From positions 25,797-89,796 of the forward strand of contig NZ_JABFNK010000004.1 in the NCBI RefSeq assembly GCF_020386975.1: a DNA stretch of 64,000 nt, written 5' to 3'. The position numbers and the translations under genes are program-made. Positions 29,015 through 37,351 of the stretch are shown piece after piece. The first letter of the stretch is position 1; the number at the start of each line of letters is the position of its first letter. The notes beneath the pieces are model-generated. The model was not told the DNA's origin, did not search any database, and worked only from the letters and a program-made list of their open reading frames with translations. The DNA comes from Thermococcus bergensis (GTDB lineage Archaea; Methanobacteriota_B; Thermococci; Thermococcales; Thermococcaceae).

Positions 29015-29395
29015 TGTTAAAGGAGGAAGGGTGGAAAAAAGTGATCCCCTACCTAGATCCAAGCTTAGAGCCACATGCCGTAGACATGTTACTCATTGAG
29101 ACAACAAATGCTGTGTGGAAATACATGAAAAAGTACAAGGTAATAACGAGAGAGCAAGCCATGGGACTTTACAAACAGATGACAAAACTCATAGAGGAGA
29201 AAATTATAACTCTGGAGCCGGGGAAGAAATATTTGCAAGAGGCTTTGAAAATTGCTATGGATTATGACATTTCCATTTATGACAGCCTGTTTTTGGCACA
29301 GGCTAGAAATCTAAAAGCCGAGCTGATTACAAGCGATAAAAGACAAAGAGAAGTAGCTAAAAAAATCGGACTGAACGCAATTTACATAGAATAAA

Positions 29396-29421
29396 GCCCA
29401 CGAGAGAAAAAAGCGGGCTAG
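29396..29421 (+). terminator. Imperfect hairpin after vapC
   Basis: AGCCCACG and the downstream GCGGGCT can pair with one mismatch around an A-rich loop just after the vapC stop. Weak evidence; the rest of the 215-base gap to the next gene is AT-rich and holds the promoter of the TasA-like gene. Confidence 0.3.
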
Positions 29422-29610
29422 CCCCACACTGCTTATTGATATGATTATGATCTATGGAAGTTGAGCGAATTGATAGCCAGCGTTTATGCTTGCCTTTTGA
29501 AGTATCTTTTTAGTTCGGTAGTTCTTAAAACTATATTGGGTAACATTAAAACGAAAATATTTTAAGCATATTTTACTTGAACAGATTGTAAAAATCTTTG
29601 GGTGAGAACC

Positions 29611-30207
29611 ATGAAAAGAGAACTGTCTCTCATATTTGTGGGCCTTTTAATCGGTGCAATGGGACTCAAGATAGGGATGGCAATTTTCAGCGACATAAGT
29701 CTTTCGGAAAAGAACGAGATTTCCACTGGAGAATTTGACGTTAGAATAAGCAAGACGGGAACCAGTTTTTACAACGACTTAAAACTTTTTGACTTCGACG
29801 ATTTAAAACCCGGAGATGAAGTAAAAGCTGAGTTCTACATAAAAAACAGCGGAGACTTCAACATCTCAAGGATAATATTAATCCCAAGCGTTCAGGACTT
29901 AGAAAGCGGAGACCTCACAGATGCAGAAGCAAAGATAGACACAACTCCAGATGTAGGCGAGCTCAGCAAAAACCTCATAATTGAGTGGATAGTTGTAACG
30001 GTGAAAAATCAGACCTATACGCTAAGCGATTACTCAGGAAAAACTCTATTTGATTTAAACAATCAATCAATATCCCTACTTACCTCCCCTCTCGCACCAT
30101 CGGAAACGCTCAAAGTTTCAATGTTCTTCCTCGTAAACCCTGATGCAGGTAATGAAATTCAAAAAGACCTATGCTTGGTTTCCCTTCAAATTTACGCGGA
30201 GCAGTGA
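29611..30207 (+). CDS. TasA/CalY (camelysin)-like exported protein
   Basis: A 198-residue exported protein. It has a signal-like N-terminal helix (LSLIFVGLLIGAMGLKIGMAIFSD) followed at once by the FSD-x-SLSEKNEISTGEFDVRIS pattern typical of the TasA/CalY family of SipW-processed proteins, then a jelly-roll-like region with KPGDEVKAEFYIKNSGDFN. The start is ATG 29611 after GGGTGAGAA. In bacteria such proteins form biofilm fibres, and TasA-like pilins are known in archaea. No SipW-type peptidase or second TasA gene is visible nearby. Confidence 0.75.
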   Translation: MKRELSLIFVGLLIGAMGLKIGMAIFSDISLSEKNEISTGEFDVRISKTGTSFYNDLKLFDFDDLKPGDEVKAEFYIKNSGDFNISRIILIPSVQDLESGDLTDAEAKIDTTPDVGELSKNLIIEWIVVTVKNQTYTLSDYSGKTLFDLNNQSISLLTSPLAPSETLKVSMFFLVNPDAGNEIQKDLCLVSLQIYAEQ

Positions 30208-30247
30208 ATTTTTAAATTCTCCCTTCCTTTCTTTTGTGGTGCTGGTT

Positions 30248-31066
30248 ATGATTGGAATCATCTTTGACATGGACGGAGTGATTTACAGGGGAAAAGAACC
30301 CATTGAAGGGGCTAAAGAAGTCATTGAGTTCTTAAAAGAGAATGGAATTCCCTTTGTTTTCCTCACAAACAATTCCACCAGAAATGCAAGAATGTACAAA
30401 GAAAAGCTCCAAAAGATGGGGATTGACGTTGAGGAAGAGCAGATAGTAACCTCTGGCTATGCAACCGCTAGGTATCTGGCAAAGAACTTTGAGAAAGGCA
30501 ACGTTTTTGTAATCGGCGGGGAAGGGCTTGTGGAAGAGATAAAATCAATAGGCTGGCCCGTAATAAGCGTTGAAAATGCAAAGGAACGGTGGAGAGAGGT
30601 AAAATACGTTGTGGTCGGTCTTGACCCAAAGCTTACCTATGAAAAGCTCAAATACGGCTGTTTGGCCATAAGAAATGGTGCGCTCTTTATAGGGACTAAC
30701 CCCGACACAACTTACCCAAGTGAAGAGGGTATTCTGCCCGGGGCCGGCTCGATAATTGCCGCTCTAAAAGTCGCAACAGAGAAAGAGCCCCTCATTATAG
30801 GGAAACCAAATAAACCTGTATTTGAGGTCGTGAAGGAAAAGCTCAATGCTGATGAAATCTGGGTGGTTGGAGATAGGCTTGACACGGACATAGCTTTTGC
30901 AAAGAGGATAAACGCCAAGGCGATAATGGTGCTTACCGGAGTTAACACACTTAAAGACATTGAAAAGAGCGAAATAAAACCAGATGTGGTTATGCCAAGC
31001 ATAAAAGAGCTCATAAAATACCTTGAAGCCTACTTAGAACAGCAAGGCCAAAAAGTGAGTGAATAA
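30248..31066 (+). CDS. HAD-superfamily phosphatase, IIA (NagD-like)
   Basis: A 272-residue HAD hydrolase of subfamily IIA. Motif I is IGIIFDMDGVIYRG (nucleophile Asp), motif II FLTNNSTRN, motif III Lys in IIGKPNKPVF and motif IV VVGDRLDTDIAFAK. The large alpha/beta cap (about residues 85-190) is of the NagD/4-nitrophenylphosphatase type. The ATG at 30248 follows GGTGCTGG; longer upstream frames overlap the TasA-like gene and are unconserved. Substrate unknown. The gene is followed within 12 bases by the IS6 element, so it lost its natural downstream region. Confidence 0.88.
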   Translation: MIGIIFDMDGVIYRGKEPIEGAKEVIEFLKENGIPFVFLTNNSTRNARMYKEKLQKMGIDVEEEQIVTSGYATARYLAKNFEKGNVFVIGGEGLVEEIKSIGWPVISVENAKERWREVKYVVVGLDPKLTYEKLKYGCLAIRNGALFIGTNPDTTYPSEEGILPGAGSIIAALKVATEKEPLIIGKPNKPVFEVVKEKLNADEIWVVGDRLDTDIAFAKRINAKAIMVLTGVNTLKDIEKSEIKPDVVMPSIKELIKYLEAYLEQQGQKVSE

Positions 31067-31078
31067 CATAGCTCAAAG

Positions 31079-31857
31079 GACACTGTCAGGATAAGCAGTG
31101 GGACGTTAGGTTTAAGTTTCTGATACCTCTTCAGAAAAGGGGAGAGAAATGAGGACTGAAACCATTATTTACTTACTGGTTTCAGTCTTAAAAACCTTTC
31201 GCCGGAACAAAATCCCAGCAAAAAAGAAAACCAGGGCAATAAACCTGTACCTGCACGGACTAAGTTACAGACAGGTAGGAACAATCCTCGAAATCAGCCA
31301 CACAACAGTCTGGGAAACAGTCCAAAAATTCGCGAAAGCAGTTTACCAGCCGAAAATCCTCGCAGTCAAAAAACAGAGAAACTTCATCGCAATTGACGAG
31401 ACAGTGATAAAGATCAACGGCCAGAAGAGATTTCTCTGGGCTGCAATCGACGTTGAGAGCAAAGAAATCCTAGCAGTATGGATTACAAGCGTTAGGAACT
31501 GGTGGATTGCCAGGGACTTCATTCTAGTTGTTTTGAAATCCTGCGAGGGACAGCCAATTTTCCTGGTTGACAAAGGGCCGTGGTATAAATCAGCGTTTAA
31601 ATCTCTCGGGCTGGATTATCTGCATGTGACTTTCGGGCCGAGGAACTGTGTTGAGCGCTGGTTTAGGACTGTTAAAGAGAGAACAAAGCGTTTCTGGAAT
31701 AACTTCAGGGCTAGAGACTGGAGGAGGGTTCACAGGTTTGTTTTTCTGTTTTCATTCTGGTATAATTTTGTTAGAATTCATTCTCGGTTTGGTGGACCGC
31801 CTGGTGATGTGACTGAATGGCTTCAGGAGGTGATACCCCAGTTATCCTGACAGTATC
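31079..31857 (+). mobile_element. IS6-family element, intact copy
   Basis: 779 bp with ends GACACTGTCAGGATAA and TTATCCTGACAGTATC, flanked by the 8-bp duplication GCTCAAAG (31071-31078, 31858-31865). It resembles the IS6 elements found in Pyrococcus. It sits just upstream of the tRNA promoter. Confidence 0.93.
31149..31850 (+). CDS. IS6-family transposase
   Basis: A complete 233-residue DDE transposase. The N-terminal helix-turn-helix is RAINLYLHGLSYRQVGTILE; the catalytic residues are in NFIAIDETVI (Asp), IFLVDKGPWYK (Asp) and NCVERWFRTVKER (Glu), with the IS6-typical HSRFGG near the C-terminus. As the only unbroken IS6 transposase here it could also mobilise the split copy at 11286. Confidence 0.92.
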   Translation: MRTETIIYLLVSVLKTFRRNKIPAKKKTRAINLYLHGLSYRQVGTILEISHTTVWETVQKFAKAVYQPKILAVKKQRNFIAIDETVIKINGQKRFLWAAIDVESKEILAVWITSVRNWWIARDFILVVLKSCEGQPIFLVDKGPWYKSAFKSLGLDYLHVTFGPRNCVERWFRTVKERTKRFWNNFRARDWRRVHRFVFLFSFWYNFVRIHSRFGGPPGDVTEWLQEVIPQLS

Positions 31858-31869
31858 GCTCAAAGAATC

Positions 31870-31884
31870 GAAAGATTTATAAAT
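31870..31884 (+). promoter_or_regulatory. Promoter of the tRNA-Glu/tRNA-Ile pair
   Basis: BRE-like GAAAG followed by TTTATAAA at 31876-31883, about 27 bases before the likely transcription start near the tRNA-Glu 5' end. The IS6 duplication ends at 31865, so the insertion spared this promoter by a few bases. Confidence 0.65.
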
Positions 31885-31908
31885 TCATTTTGAGTTATCA
31901 ACATCGAC

Positions 31909-31986
31909 GCCCCGGTGGTGTAGCCCGGTCAATCATGCGGGACTCTCGATCCCGCGACCCGGGTTCAAATCCCGGCCGGGGCACCA
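31909..31986 (+). tRNA. tRNA-Glu (CUC)
   Basis: Cloverleaf with acceptor stem GCCCCGG/CCGGGGC, anticodon stem CGGGA/TCCCG around loop CTCTCGA (anticodon CTC), T-arm GGGTTCAAATCCC and an encoded 3' CCA. No intron. Confidence 0.95.
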
Positions 31987-31996
31987 GAATTCTTAT

Positions 31997-32074
31997 GGGC
32001 CCGTGGCTCAGCCTGGTCAGAGCGCCCGCCTGATAAGCGGGAGGTCCGGGGTTCGAAGCCCCGCGGGCCCACCA
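31997..32074 (+). tRNA. tRNA-Ile (GAU)
   Basis: Acceptor stem GGGCCCG/CGGGCCC, anticodon stem CCCGC/GCGGG with loop CTGATAA (anticodon GAT), T-loop GTTCGAAGC and an encoded CCA. Ten bases after tRNA-Glu, so probably one transcript. Confidence 0.95.
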
Positions 32075-32118
32075 AAAAATGCTCTTCTACGAGAGCGCTA
32101 CTTCTTCAGTGAGGGATT

Positions 32119-34089
32119 ATGCACATCAAAAGTTACATTGCAAAGCTCATTGAACTTGTAGAGCTTGAGCGAGAGGCTGAGATAGAGGCAATGCGCGAAG
32201 AGATGCGCAGGCTTAGAGGTTACGAGAGGGAAAAACTTGGAAGGGCTATTCTAAACCTCAATGGAAAAATAATTGGCGAAGAATTCGGCTTTAAGCTTGT
32301 CAAGTATGGAAGAAAAGAGCCATTTAAAACAGAGATAAGCGTTGGGGATCTGGTTTTAATCAGCCGAGGAAATCCTCTAATGAGTGACCTTGTTGGAACC
32401 GTTGTTGAAAAGGGGAGCAGGTTTATTGTTGTTGCCCTGGAATCAGTTCCCTCATGGGCTCTGAGGAACGTTAGGATAGACCTCTACGCAAACGATGTAA
32501 CCTTTAGAAGGCAGATAGAGAACCTAAAAAACCTCAGCGAAAGTGGCATTAAAGCCCTGAAGTTCGCCCTAAACCAGGAAAAACCCATGAAGAGCACTCC
32601 TCAGGAGTTTGAACCCTTCGATAAAAACCTCAACCACACCCAGAGAAAAGCTATAAGCTATGCTCTAGGAAGTGAAGACTTCTTCCTAATCCACGGACCC
32701 TTTGGCACCGGAAAGACAAGGACACTCGTTGAGCTTGTTCTCCAGGAAGTTAAGAGAGGAAGTAAAGTCCTTGTAACAGCGGAGAGCAACGTCGCAGTTG
32801 ACAACCTCGTGGAGAGGCTTTGGGGGAAGGTTAAGCTCGTTCGATTAGGCCACCCTTCGAGAGTCTCAAAGCACCTGAAGGAATCAACCCTTGCGTTTCA
32901 GGTCGAAAGCCACGAAAGGTACAGAAGGGTCAGAGAGCTTAGAAATAAGGCCGAGAGGCTTGCCATGATGAGGGACCAATACAAAAAACCTACGCCAAGC
33001 CTTAGAAGAGGGCTAACCAACAAGCAGATTTTAAAGCTGGCCGAGAAGGGCAGAGGCGCAAGGGGAGTCCCCGCAAAGGACGTCAAGGAGATGGCACAGT
33101 GGATAGCGCTAAACGAAGAGGTGCAGAAGCTCTACAAGTTTGTCGAAAAGATAGAGGAAGAGATAATCAGAGAAATAATCGATAAGGCAGATGTAATCCT
33201 GAGCACGAACTCTTCTGCAGCCCTTGAGTTCATAAAAGATGTTGAATTTGATGTTGCGGTAATAGATGAAGCATCCCAAGCGACGATTCCGAGTGTTTTA
33301 ATTCCAATCGCAAAAGCCAAGCGCTTTGTTTTGGCTGGAGACCACAAACAGCTACCCCCGACGATCCTAAGTGAAGAGGCAAAAGAACTTAGCGAGACGC
33401 TTTTTGAAAAGCTCATCCAGCTCTATCCAGAGAAAGCGAAGATGCTTGAAATACAGTACAGGATGAACGAGAAGCTCATGGAGTTTCCGAGCAGAGAGTT
33501 CTACGAAGGAAAGATAAAAGCGGACGAAAGTGTGAAAAATATAACCCTAGCTGATTTAAAGGTTAGGGAACCGTTTTTCGGAGAGCCATGGGATTCAATT
33601 CTGAAAAGAGAGGAGCCGCTCGTTTTTGTCGATACTGCGGAGAGAAGGGACAAGTGGGAGAGGCAGAGAAAGGGTTCCACCTCAAGAGAAAACCCCCTCG
33701 AAGCCCTTCTGGTTAAAGAGATAGTGGAGAGGCTCTTGAGGATGGGGGTTAAAGAAGAGTTGATAGGGATAATCACCCCCTATGATGATCAGGTTGATCT
33801 GATACAATCGCTAGTAGGGGAAGAGGTTGAAGTTCACACGGTAGATGGCTACCAGGGAAGGGAGAAAGAAGTTATAGTATTGTCTTTTGTGAGGTCGAAT
33901 AAGGAGGGCGAACTGGGGTTTTTAACTGATCTGAGAAGGCTTAACGTTGCTCTAACAAGGGCAAAGAGAAAGCTGATTGCTATTGGGGACAGCGAAACCC
34001 TAAGTACCCATCCCACGTACAAGCGCTTTTTGGAGTTCGTGAAAAGGCATGGAAGGTACATAAGGCTCGGGAATGCAGAGATACATTAA
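32119..34089 (+). CDS. IGHMBP2/UPF1-type superfamily 1 helicase
   Basis: A 656-residue superfamily 1B DNA/RNA helicase of the archaeal IGHMBP2-like family. After an OB-like N-terminal region come the Q-like motif FDKNLNHTQRKAI, Walker A HGPFGTGKTRT (near residue 195), the DEAS box VAVIDEASQATIPSV, LAGDHKQLPPT (motif III), QYRMNEKLM (IV), and GYQGREKEVIVLS with LNVALTRAKRK (V and VI). An inserted helical region lies between Walker A and the DEAS box. The start ATG is 44 bases after tRNA-Ile. Confidence 0.92.
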   Translation: MHIKSYIAKLIELVELEREAEIEAMREEMRRLRGYEREKLGRAILNLNGKIIGEEFGFKLVKYGRKEPFKTEISVGDLVLISRGNPLMSDLVGTVVEKGSRFIVVALESVPSWALRNVRIDLYANDVTFRRQIENLKNLSESGIKALKFALNQEKPMKSTPQEFEPFDKNLNHTQRKAISYALGSEDFFLIHGPFGTGKTRTLVELVLQEVKRGSKVLVTAESNVAVDNLVERLWGKVKLVRLGHPSRVSKHLKESTLAFQVESHERYRRVRELRNKAERLAMMRDQYKKPTPSLRRGLTNKQILKLAEKGRGARGVPAKDVKEMAQWIALNEEVQKLYKFVEKIEEEIIREIIDKADVILSTNSSAALEFIKDVEFDVAVIDEASQATIPSVLIPIAKAKRFVLAGDHKQLPPTILSEEAKELSETLFEKLIQLYPEKAKMLEIQYRMNEKLMEFPSREFYEGKIKADESVKNITLADLKVREPFFGEPWDSILKREEPLVFVDTAERRDKWERQRKGSTSRENPLEALLVKEIVERLLRMGVKEELIGIITPYDDQVDLIQSLVGEEVEVHTVDGYQGREKEVIVLSFVRSNKEGELGFLTDLRRLNVALTRAKRKLIAIGDSETLSTHPTYKRFLEFVKRHGRYIRLGNAEIH

Positions 34090-34149
34090 TTTTTCCTCCT
34101 TATTTGTGGAAGAACTGAGAATGGGCTGTTTCGTAAATAGTTAAGATCG

Positions 34150-34166
34150 TAAGGTTTAAATATTTT
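34150..34166 (+). promoter_or_regulatory. TATA-like promoter of the IS607 recombinase
   Basis: AGGTTTAAATATTTTTG, an AT-rich box A candidate about 30 bases before the recombinase start codon. Confidence 0.4.
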
Positions 34167-34182
34167 TGAGTCATGCTTTGTT

Positions 34183-34806
34183 TTGGTGGAGTCCAGTATG
34201 AAGTTCTATCGGACAGGGAAAGCCTCAGAACTCTTGGGCATCAGCAAGCCAACGCTCCTAAGAAAAATCAAAACAGGCGAGATAAAAGCCTACAAAATAG
34301 GCAGAGAATACCGCATTCCAGAAAGCGAAATAAAGAGACTTCTTGAGGGTAAAGTTCCAGATAAAGTAGTCATTTACGCCAGAGTCTCTAGCAGAGACCA
34401 AAAAGAAGACCTTGAACGACAGGTTGAATACCTCAAAAACTATTGCTCAACCAAAGGTTACAAAGTGGCTAAAATCCTCACCGACATCTCATCAGGCTTA
34501 AACGAGAACAGGAGAAGCCTAAAACAACTCTTCAAACTCGTGGAAAGTGGAGAAGCAACCAAAGTCGTGATAACTTACAGGGACAGACTCACCCGCTTTG
34601 GCTTCAAATACCTCGAACAATACTTCAACTCTCACGGTGTCGAAATTGAAGTAATCTTTGATAATGAAGAGAAAACGCCGGAAAAAGAATTAGTTGAAGA
34701 CTTATTAGCCATAGTAACCTCTTTCGCTGGAAAGCTTTACGGAGCTCGTTCCCACAAGAAAAAACGTCTTGTTGAGGCTGTAAAGAATGCCCTCAGAGAC
34801 GATTAA
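34183..34806 (+). CDS. tnpA: IS607-family serine recombinase
   Basis: A 207-residue recombinase with the IS607 order of domains: a MerR-type helix-turn-helix first (KASELLGISKPTLLRKIKTGEI), then the resolvase domain with catalytic Ser in VIYARVSSRDQKEDLERQ, and the RDRLTRFGF and YLEQYF motifs. The start could be GTG 34183 or ATG 34198 (MKFYRTGKASELL), the latter fitting the family N-terminus better. It overlaps tnpB by 20 bases. All catalytic residues are intact, so it should be able to move the element. Confidence 0.9.
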   Translation: MVESSMKFYRTGKASELLGISKPTLLRKIKTGEIKAYKIGREYRIPESEIKRLLEGKVPDKVVIYARVSSRDQKEDLERQVEYLKNYCSTKGYKVAKILTDISSGLNENRRSLKQLFKLVESGEATKVVITYRDRLTRFGFKYLEQYFNSHGVEIEVIFDNEEKTPEKELVEDLLAIVTSFAGKLYGARSHKKKRLVEAVKNALRDD

Positions 34807-36205
34807 GCTAACCGCCAAGTTCAAGCTCAAAAACTCACCAGAAGAGTTAAACGACCTCTTCTCCACTTATCGGGGGATTGTGAACTTTCTAATTTCGTAT
34901 GCATACGAAAACAACGTTACAAGCTTCTATAGGCTCAAAAAGGAAACCTACAAAAACCTCCGCGAAGAGCATTCAGAACTACCAAGCCACTACCACTACA
35001 CGGCCACCCAAATGGCAACAATGATTTACAAGAGCTACCGCAAGAGGAGAAAGAAAGGCAAAGCCAATGGTAAGCCCGTTTTTAAGAAGGAAGTCATAAT
35101 GCTCGACGATCATCTCTTTAAACTCGACCTTGAAAAAAGAATAGTAAAACTCTCCACTCCAAAAGGAAGGGTTAGGCTGGAGTTTTATCCAGCCAAATAT
35201 CACGAGAAGTTTAAGGATTGGAAAATCGGCCAAGCTTGGTTGGTGAGGACTCAAAAGGGTGTCTTCATTAACGTAGTCCTCTCCAGAGAGGTCGAAGTGA
35301 GAGAGCCTGAAACCTTTGCCGGCGTGGACTTGAACGAGAACAACGTAACCTTATCTCTCCCAAACGATGAATTCGTCCAGATTATCACCCACGAGAAGGA
35401 GATTAGGACTGGCTACTTCGTAAAGCGGAGGAAAATCCAGAAAAAACTTAGGGCTGGAAAGAAGAGGGGAGAGCTTCTCGAAAAGTATGGGAAAAGGGAG
35501 AGGAACAGACTGGATGACCTTTATCACAAATTGGCTAACAAAATTGTTGAATTAGCTGAAAAATACAGTGGCATTGCTCTGGAGGATTTAACGGAAATCA
35601 GGGATTCGATAAGGTATTCGGCTGAGATGAATGGTCGTCTTCACCGTTGGAGTTTTAGAAAACTCCAGAGCATAATCGAATACAAGGCTAAGTTGAAGGG
35701 AATAAAAGTTGTTTTCGTTAATCCTGCTTTCACTTCCTCCCTGTGCCCGGTATGTGGGGGGAAATTAAGCCCGAATGGGTATAGGGTTTTAAAATGCGAG
35801 TGTGGTTTTGAGGCTGATAGGGATGTTGTTGGGAGTTGGAATATTCGTTTGAAAGCCTTGAAGATGGGGGGAGTCTCCGTTCCCCCCGAAAGCCAGCCAA
35901 TGAAGACGGGAGGCTGGAAGGTCAGCCGTGCTGATGTTTACGAACTTTACAAATTACGGCTGACCAGAACGGACACAAATGAAAGACCTATTATGCTGAA
36001 AAGCGGAACCACCGCCAAAAGGCTCAGTGAAGAGGCTATGGCAAAGTTCAGGAAGGAATCAATTTGCGACGCTACAAATCCCCCAGCCAGGCTCCCCAAA
36101 ACGAACCCCGCAGAGTTCACTAAATTTGCAGTCGCTAAAGCACTCCCCTGTTCTTTTGGAGAACTCATCCTTCCTATGAGAGAAGTTGATGAAACGCTTA
36201 TGTAA
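34787..36205 (+). CDS. tnpB: TnpB RNA-guided nuclease of the IS607 element
   Basis: TnpB with a full RuvC active site: FAGVDLNENN (Asp), IALEDLTEI (Glu) and EADRDVVGSWN (Asp), plus the four-Cys zinc ribbon CPVCGGKLSPNGYRVLKCECG. The N-terminal wedge/REC part is normal (FKLKNSPEELNDLF, YRGIVNFLI). The native protein should end near residue 390 (LRLTRTD); the last roughly 80 codons are read out of the element into antisense MFS DNA, because no stop lies before the right end. Related TnpB proteins cut DNA guided by an RNA from the element's right end. Confidence 0.9.
   Translation: MPSETIKLTAKFKLKNSPEELNDLFSTYRGIVNFLISYAYENNVTSFYRLKKETYKNLREEHSELPSHYHYTATQMATMIYKSYRKRRKKGKANGKPVFKKEVIMLDDHLFKLDLEKRIVKLSTPKGRVRLEFYPAKYHEKFKDWKIGQAWLVRTQKGVFINVVLSREVEVREPETFAGVDLNENNVTLSLPNDEFVQIITHEKEIRTGYFVKRRKIQKKLRAGKKRGELLEKYGKRERNRLDDLYHKLANKIVELAEKYSGIALEDLTEIRDSIRYSAEMNGRLHRWSFRKLQSIIEYKAKLKGIKVVFVNPAFTSSLCPVCGGKLSPNGYRVLKCECGFEADRDVVGSWNIRLKALKMGGVSVPPESQPMKTGGWKVSRADVYELYKLRLTRTDTNERPIMLKSGTTAKRLSEEAMAKFRKESICDATNPPARLPKTNPAEFTKFAVAKALPCSFGELILPMREVDETLM
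35893..35965 (+). ncRNA. Possible omegaRNA 3' scaffold at the IS607 right end
   Basis: Two stems lie at the tnpB 3' end: CCAGCC/GGCTGG (35893-35898 with 35911-35916) and a perfect ten-pair stem GGTCAGCCGT/ACGGCTGACC (35920-35929 with 35956-35965). This is where TnpB guide RNAs are encoded in IS200/605 and IS607 elements. The guide would start at about 35966, in the MFS gene. Inferred from position and pairing; full RNA not delimited. Confidence 0.45.
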
Positions 36206-37242
36206 GACCAAGAGTAGCCCCAGAGGACGTAGCTTCCAGCGGCTGAGATGAGCAAAGCATAAGGAACGTTAAAGGGGAGCAGCAATAAGAGGATCCCAAG
36301 GCTTCTAAAGAAGTACCCCTGAGTTAGTGCCAAAGCAGGGTTCTTGGACTTAAGCTTTGTCCCTACCCTCTGATAGAGCATTGCCGAAATTGAGGAATTT
36401 AGTATGGCAAACCCGAAGACTTCTTGACTTGTAACCCCGTTCTTTATCAAAAACACCGGGAGCTGGGTAGAGTACATACCCGAGGATACCCAGAAAAAGA
36501 GCGAAGACAGATAAAAGCCGCTGAGCTTCGGAGAAACTTTCAATTTTGTGGGCAAATGGATGATAAAGTTCGGAAGATAACGACCCTTCTGAATAACCTG
36601 GGTCACAAGGGGCTTTATGTTGGCCCTATGGAGATAAACCGGAGCTTCTCTGATCGTTTTCAAAGCTATAACAAACCCCGGAACGTTTACTACAGCAAAG
36701 AGAAGGAAGAGTTGCTTAAAACTTAAAAATCTAATGAGCGTGAAGCCTACTAAAAGCCCCACAACCCACGCCCAGCCACCGATTTTGTTGAACTTCCCTA
36801 CAGCCTCGTCCCATCTTGTCTTTCTCACGTTTCTAAAGAGGAGAACAATTGGTATCGAAACAGTGGAAGCTAGGAAAAATAAATAAACCGCGTTGATTAA
36901 TAGAAGATCCCAAAAGCTCTCTGCAAACGCCAGCAGGCTTAGAAAGACGGAGGTGCTCAAGAGACCCATTAAGATAAAGACCTTCCTTCTAAGGGTTTTA
37001 TCACTCAACTTGCCCCAGAATATCGTCCCTACAGTGGAAGCAAGTGTTGATAATGCGTTTAATAATCCCACCTCTCCTGCCCCAGCGCCGAGATGCATAG
37101 CATAGAGGGGAACGACTTGAGAAGAGCCACCTGTGGCTATCTTAAAGGGCACGAAGGCATAAAACCACCTAGGCATTTGGGTGTTCTGGGCTATTAGGGA
37201 TGCCTTTCTTGCCTGCATGCTTGTGGCTACTTTTTTCTTCAT
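35947..37242 (-). CDS. MFS transporter, 3' end altered by IS607
   Basis: A 431-residue major facilitator protein with about 12 helices. Seen motifs include the loop 2-3 signature GKLSDKTLRRKVFILMG and a second-half repeat SYISVSSTSLIGRMSSPKEQGSA. I start at ATG 37242 (MKKKVATSMQARK), after GGTGAGG. The last few codons (VSRNL) are read from the IS607 right end, so the native C-terminus has been replaced by a short tail; the twelfth helix is still present and the protein may work. Substrate unknown. Confidence 0.82.
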   Translation of the reverse strand: MKKKVATSMQARKASLIAQNTQMPRWFYAFVPFKIATGGSSQVVPLYAMHLGAGAGEVGLLNALSTLASTVGTIFWGKLSDKTLRRKVFILMGLLSTSVFLSLLAFAESFWDLLLINAVYLFFLASTVSIPIVLLFRNVRKTRWDEAVGKFNKIGGWAWVVGLLVGFTLIRFLSFKQLFLLFAVVNVPGFVIALKTIREAPVYLHRANIKPLVTQVIQKGRYLPNFIIHLPTKLKVSPKLSGFYLSSLFFWVSSGMYSTQLPVFLIKNGVTSQEVFGFAILNSSISAMLYQRVGTKLKSKNPALALTQGYFFRSLGILLLLLPFNVPYALLISAAGSYVLWGYSWSYISVSSTSLIGRMSSPKEQGSALATANLVNSAGFVLGSLAGGFVASQIDSFLNFAIASSLSLLAVVPLFSIIGLSFVSVLVSRNL

Positions 37243-37351
37243 CTTCCTCACCTTGCTACTCTCCCGCCGAAAGAAGATCACTTTATAAATTTTTGGGAAG
37301 CAAAAAGTACTCTAATGTTCAGAAAAGAGCGATAAAGGGAAGAGAAAAATG

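Larger units (their letters stand above)
28099..29394 (+). pseudogene. vapC: VapC PIN-domain toxin gene interrupted by IS
   Basis: The toxin starts at GTG 28099 (MIVIDSSVFSKFLLKE, with the first PIN Asp) and is cut after codon 15 by the 869-bp IS. It resumes after the IS with GWKKVIPYLDPSLEPHAVDMLLIETTNAVW (PIN Glu) and ends with SIYDSLFLAQ and LITSDKRQ, the remaining acidic residues. Removing the IS and one copy of TGTTAAAGGA gives an intact 138-residue VapC. The unbroken upstream frame now runs from vapC codons straight into the transposase frame, so a useless fusion could be made. Confidence 0.9.
34183..35966 (+). mobile_element. IS607-type element (serine recombinase plus TnpB)
   Basis: A two-gene element with overlapping recombinase and tnpB. 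The left end cannot be placed exactly (between 34090 and 34182). The right end is probably at or close to 35965, where a perfect inverted repeat closes and the antisense MFS gene begins to match its family. IS607 elements make no fixed target duplication, so none was expected. Confidence 0.82.

Noticed and set aside
26947..29024. Composite transposon carrying vapB between two inverted IS copies
   Set aside because: Each IS has its own distinct 10-bp duplication and one cuts vapC, so they are independent insertions, not the ends of a moving unit.
36000..36205. Novel C-terminal domain of TnpB
   Set aside because: This part is antisense to the MFS coding sequence beyond the element's right end, so it is read-through and not a domain.
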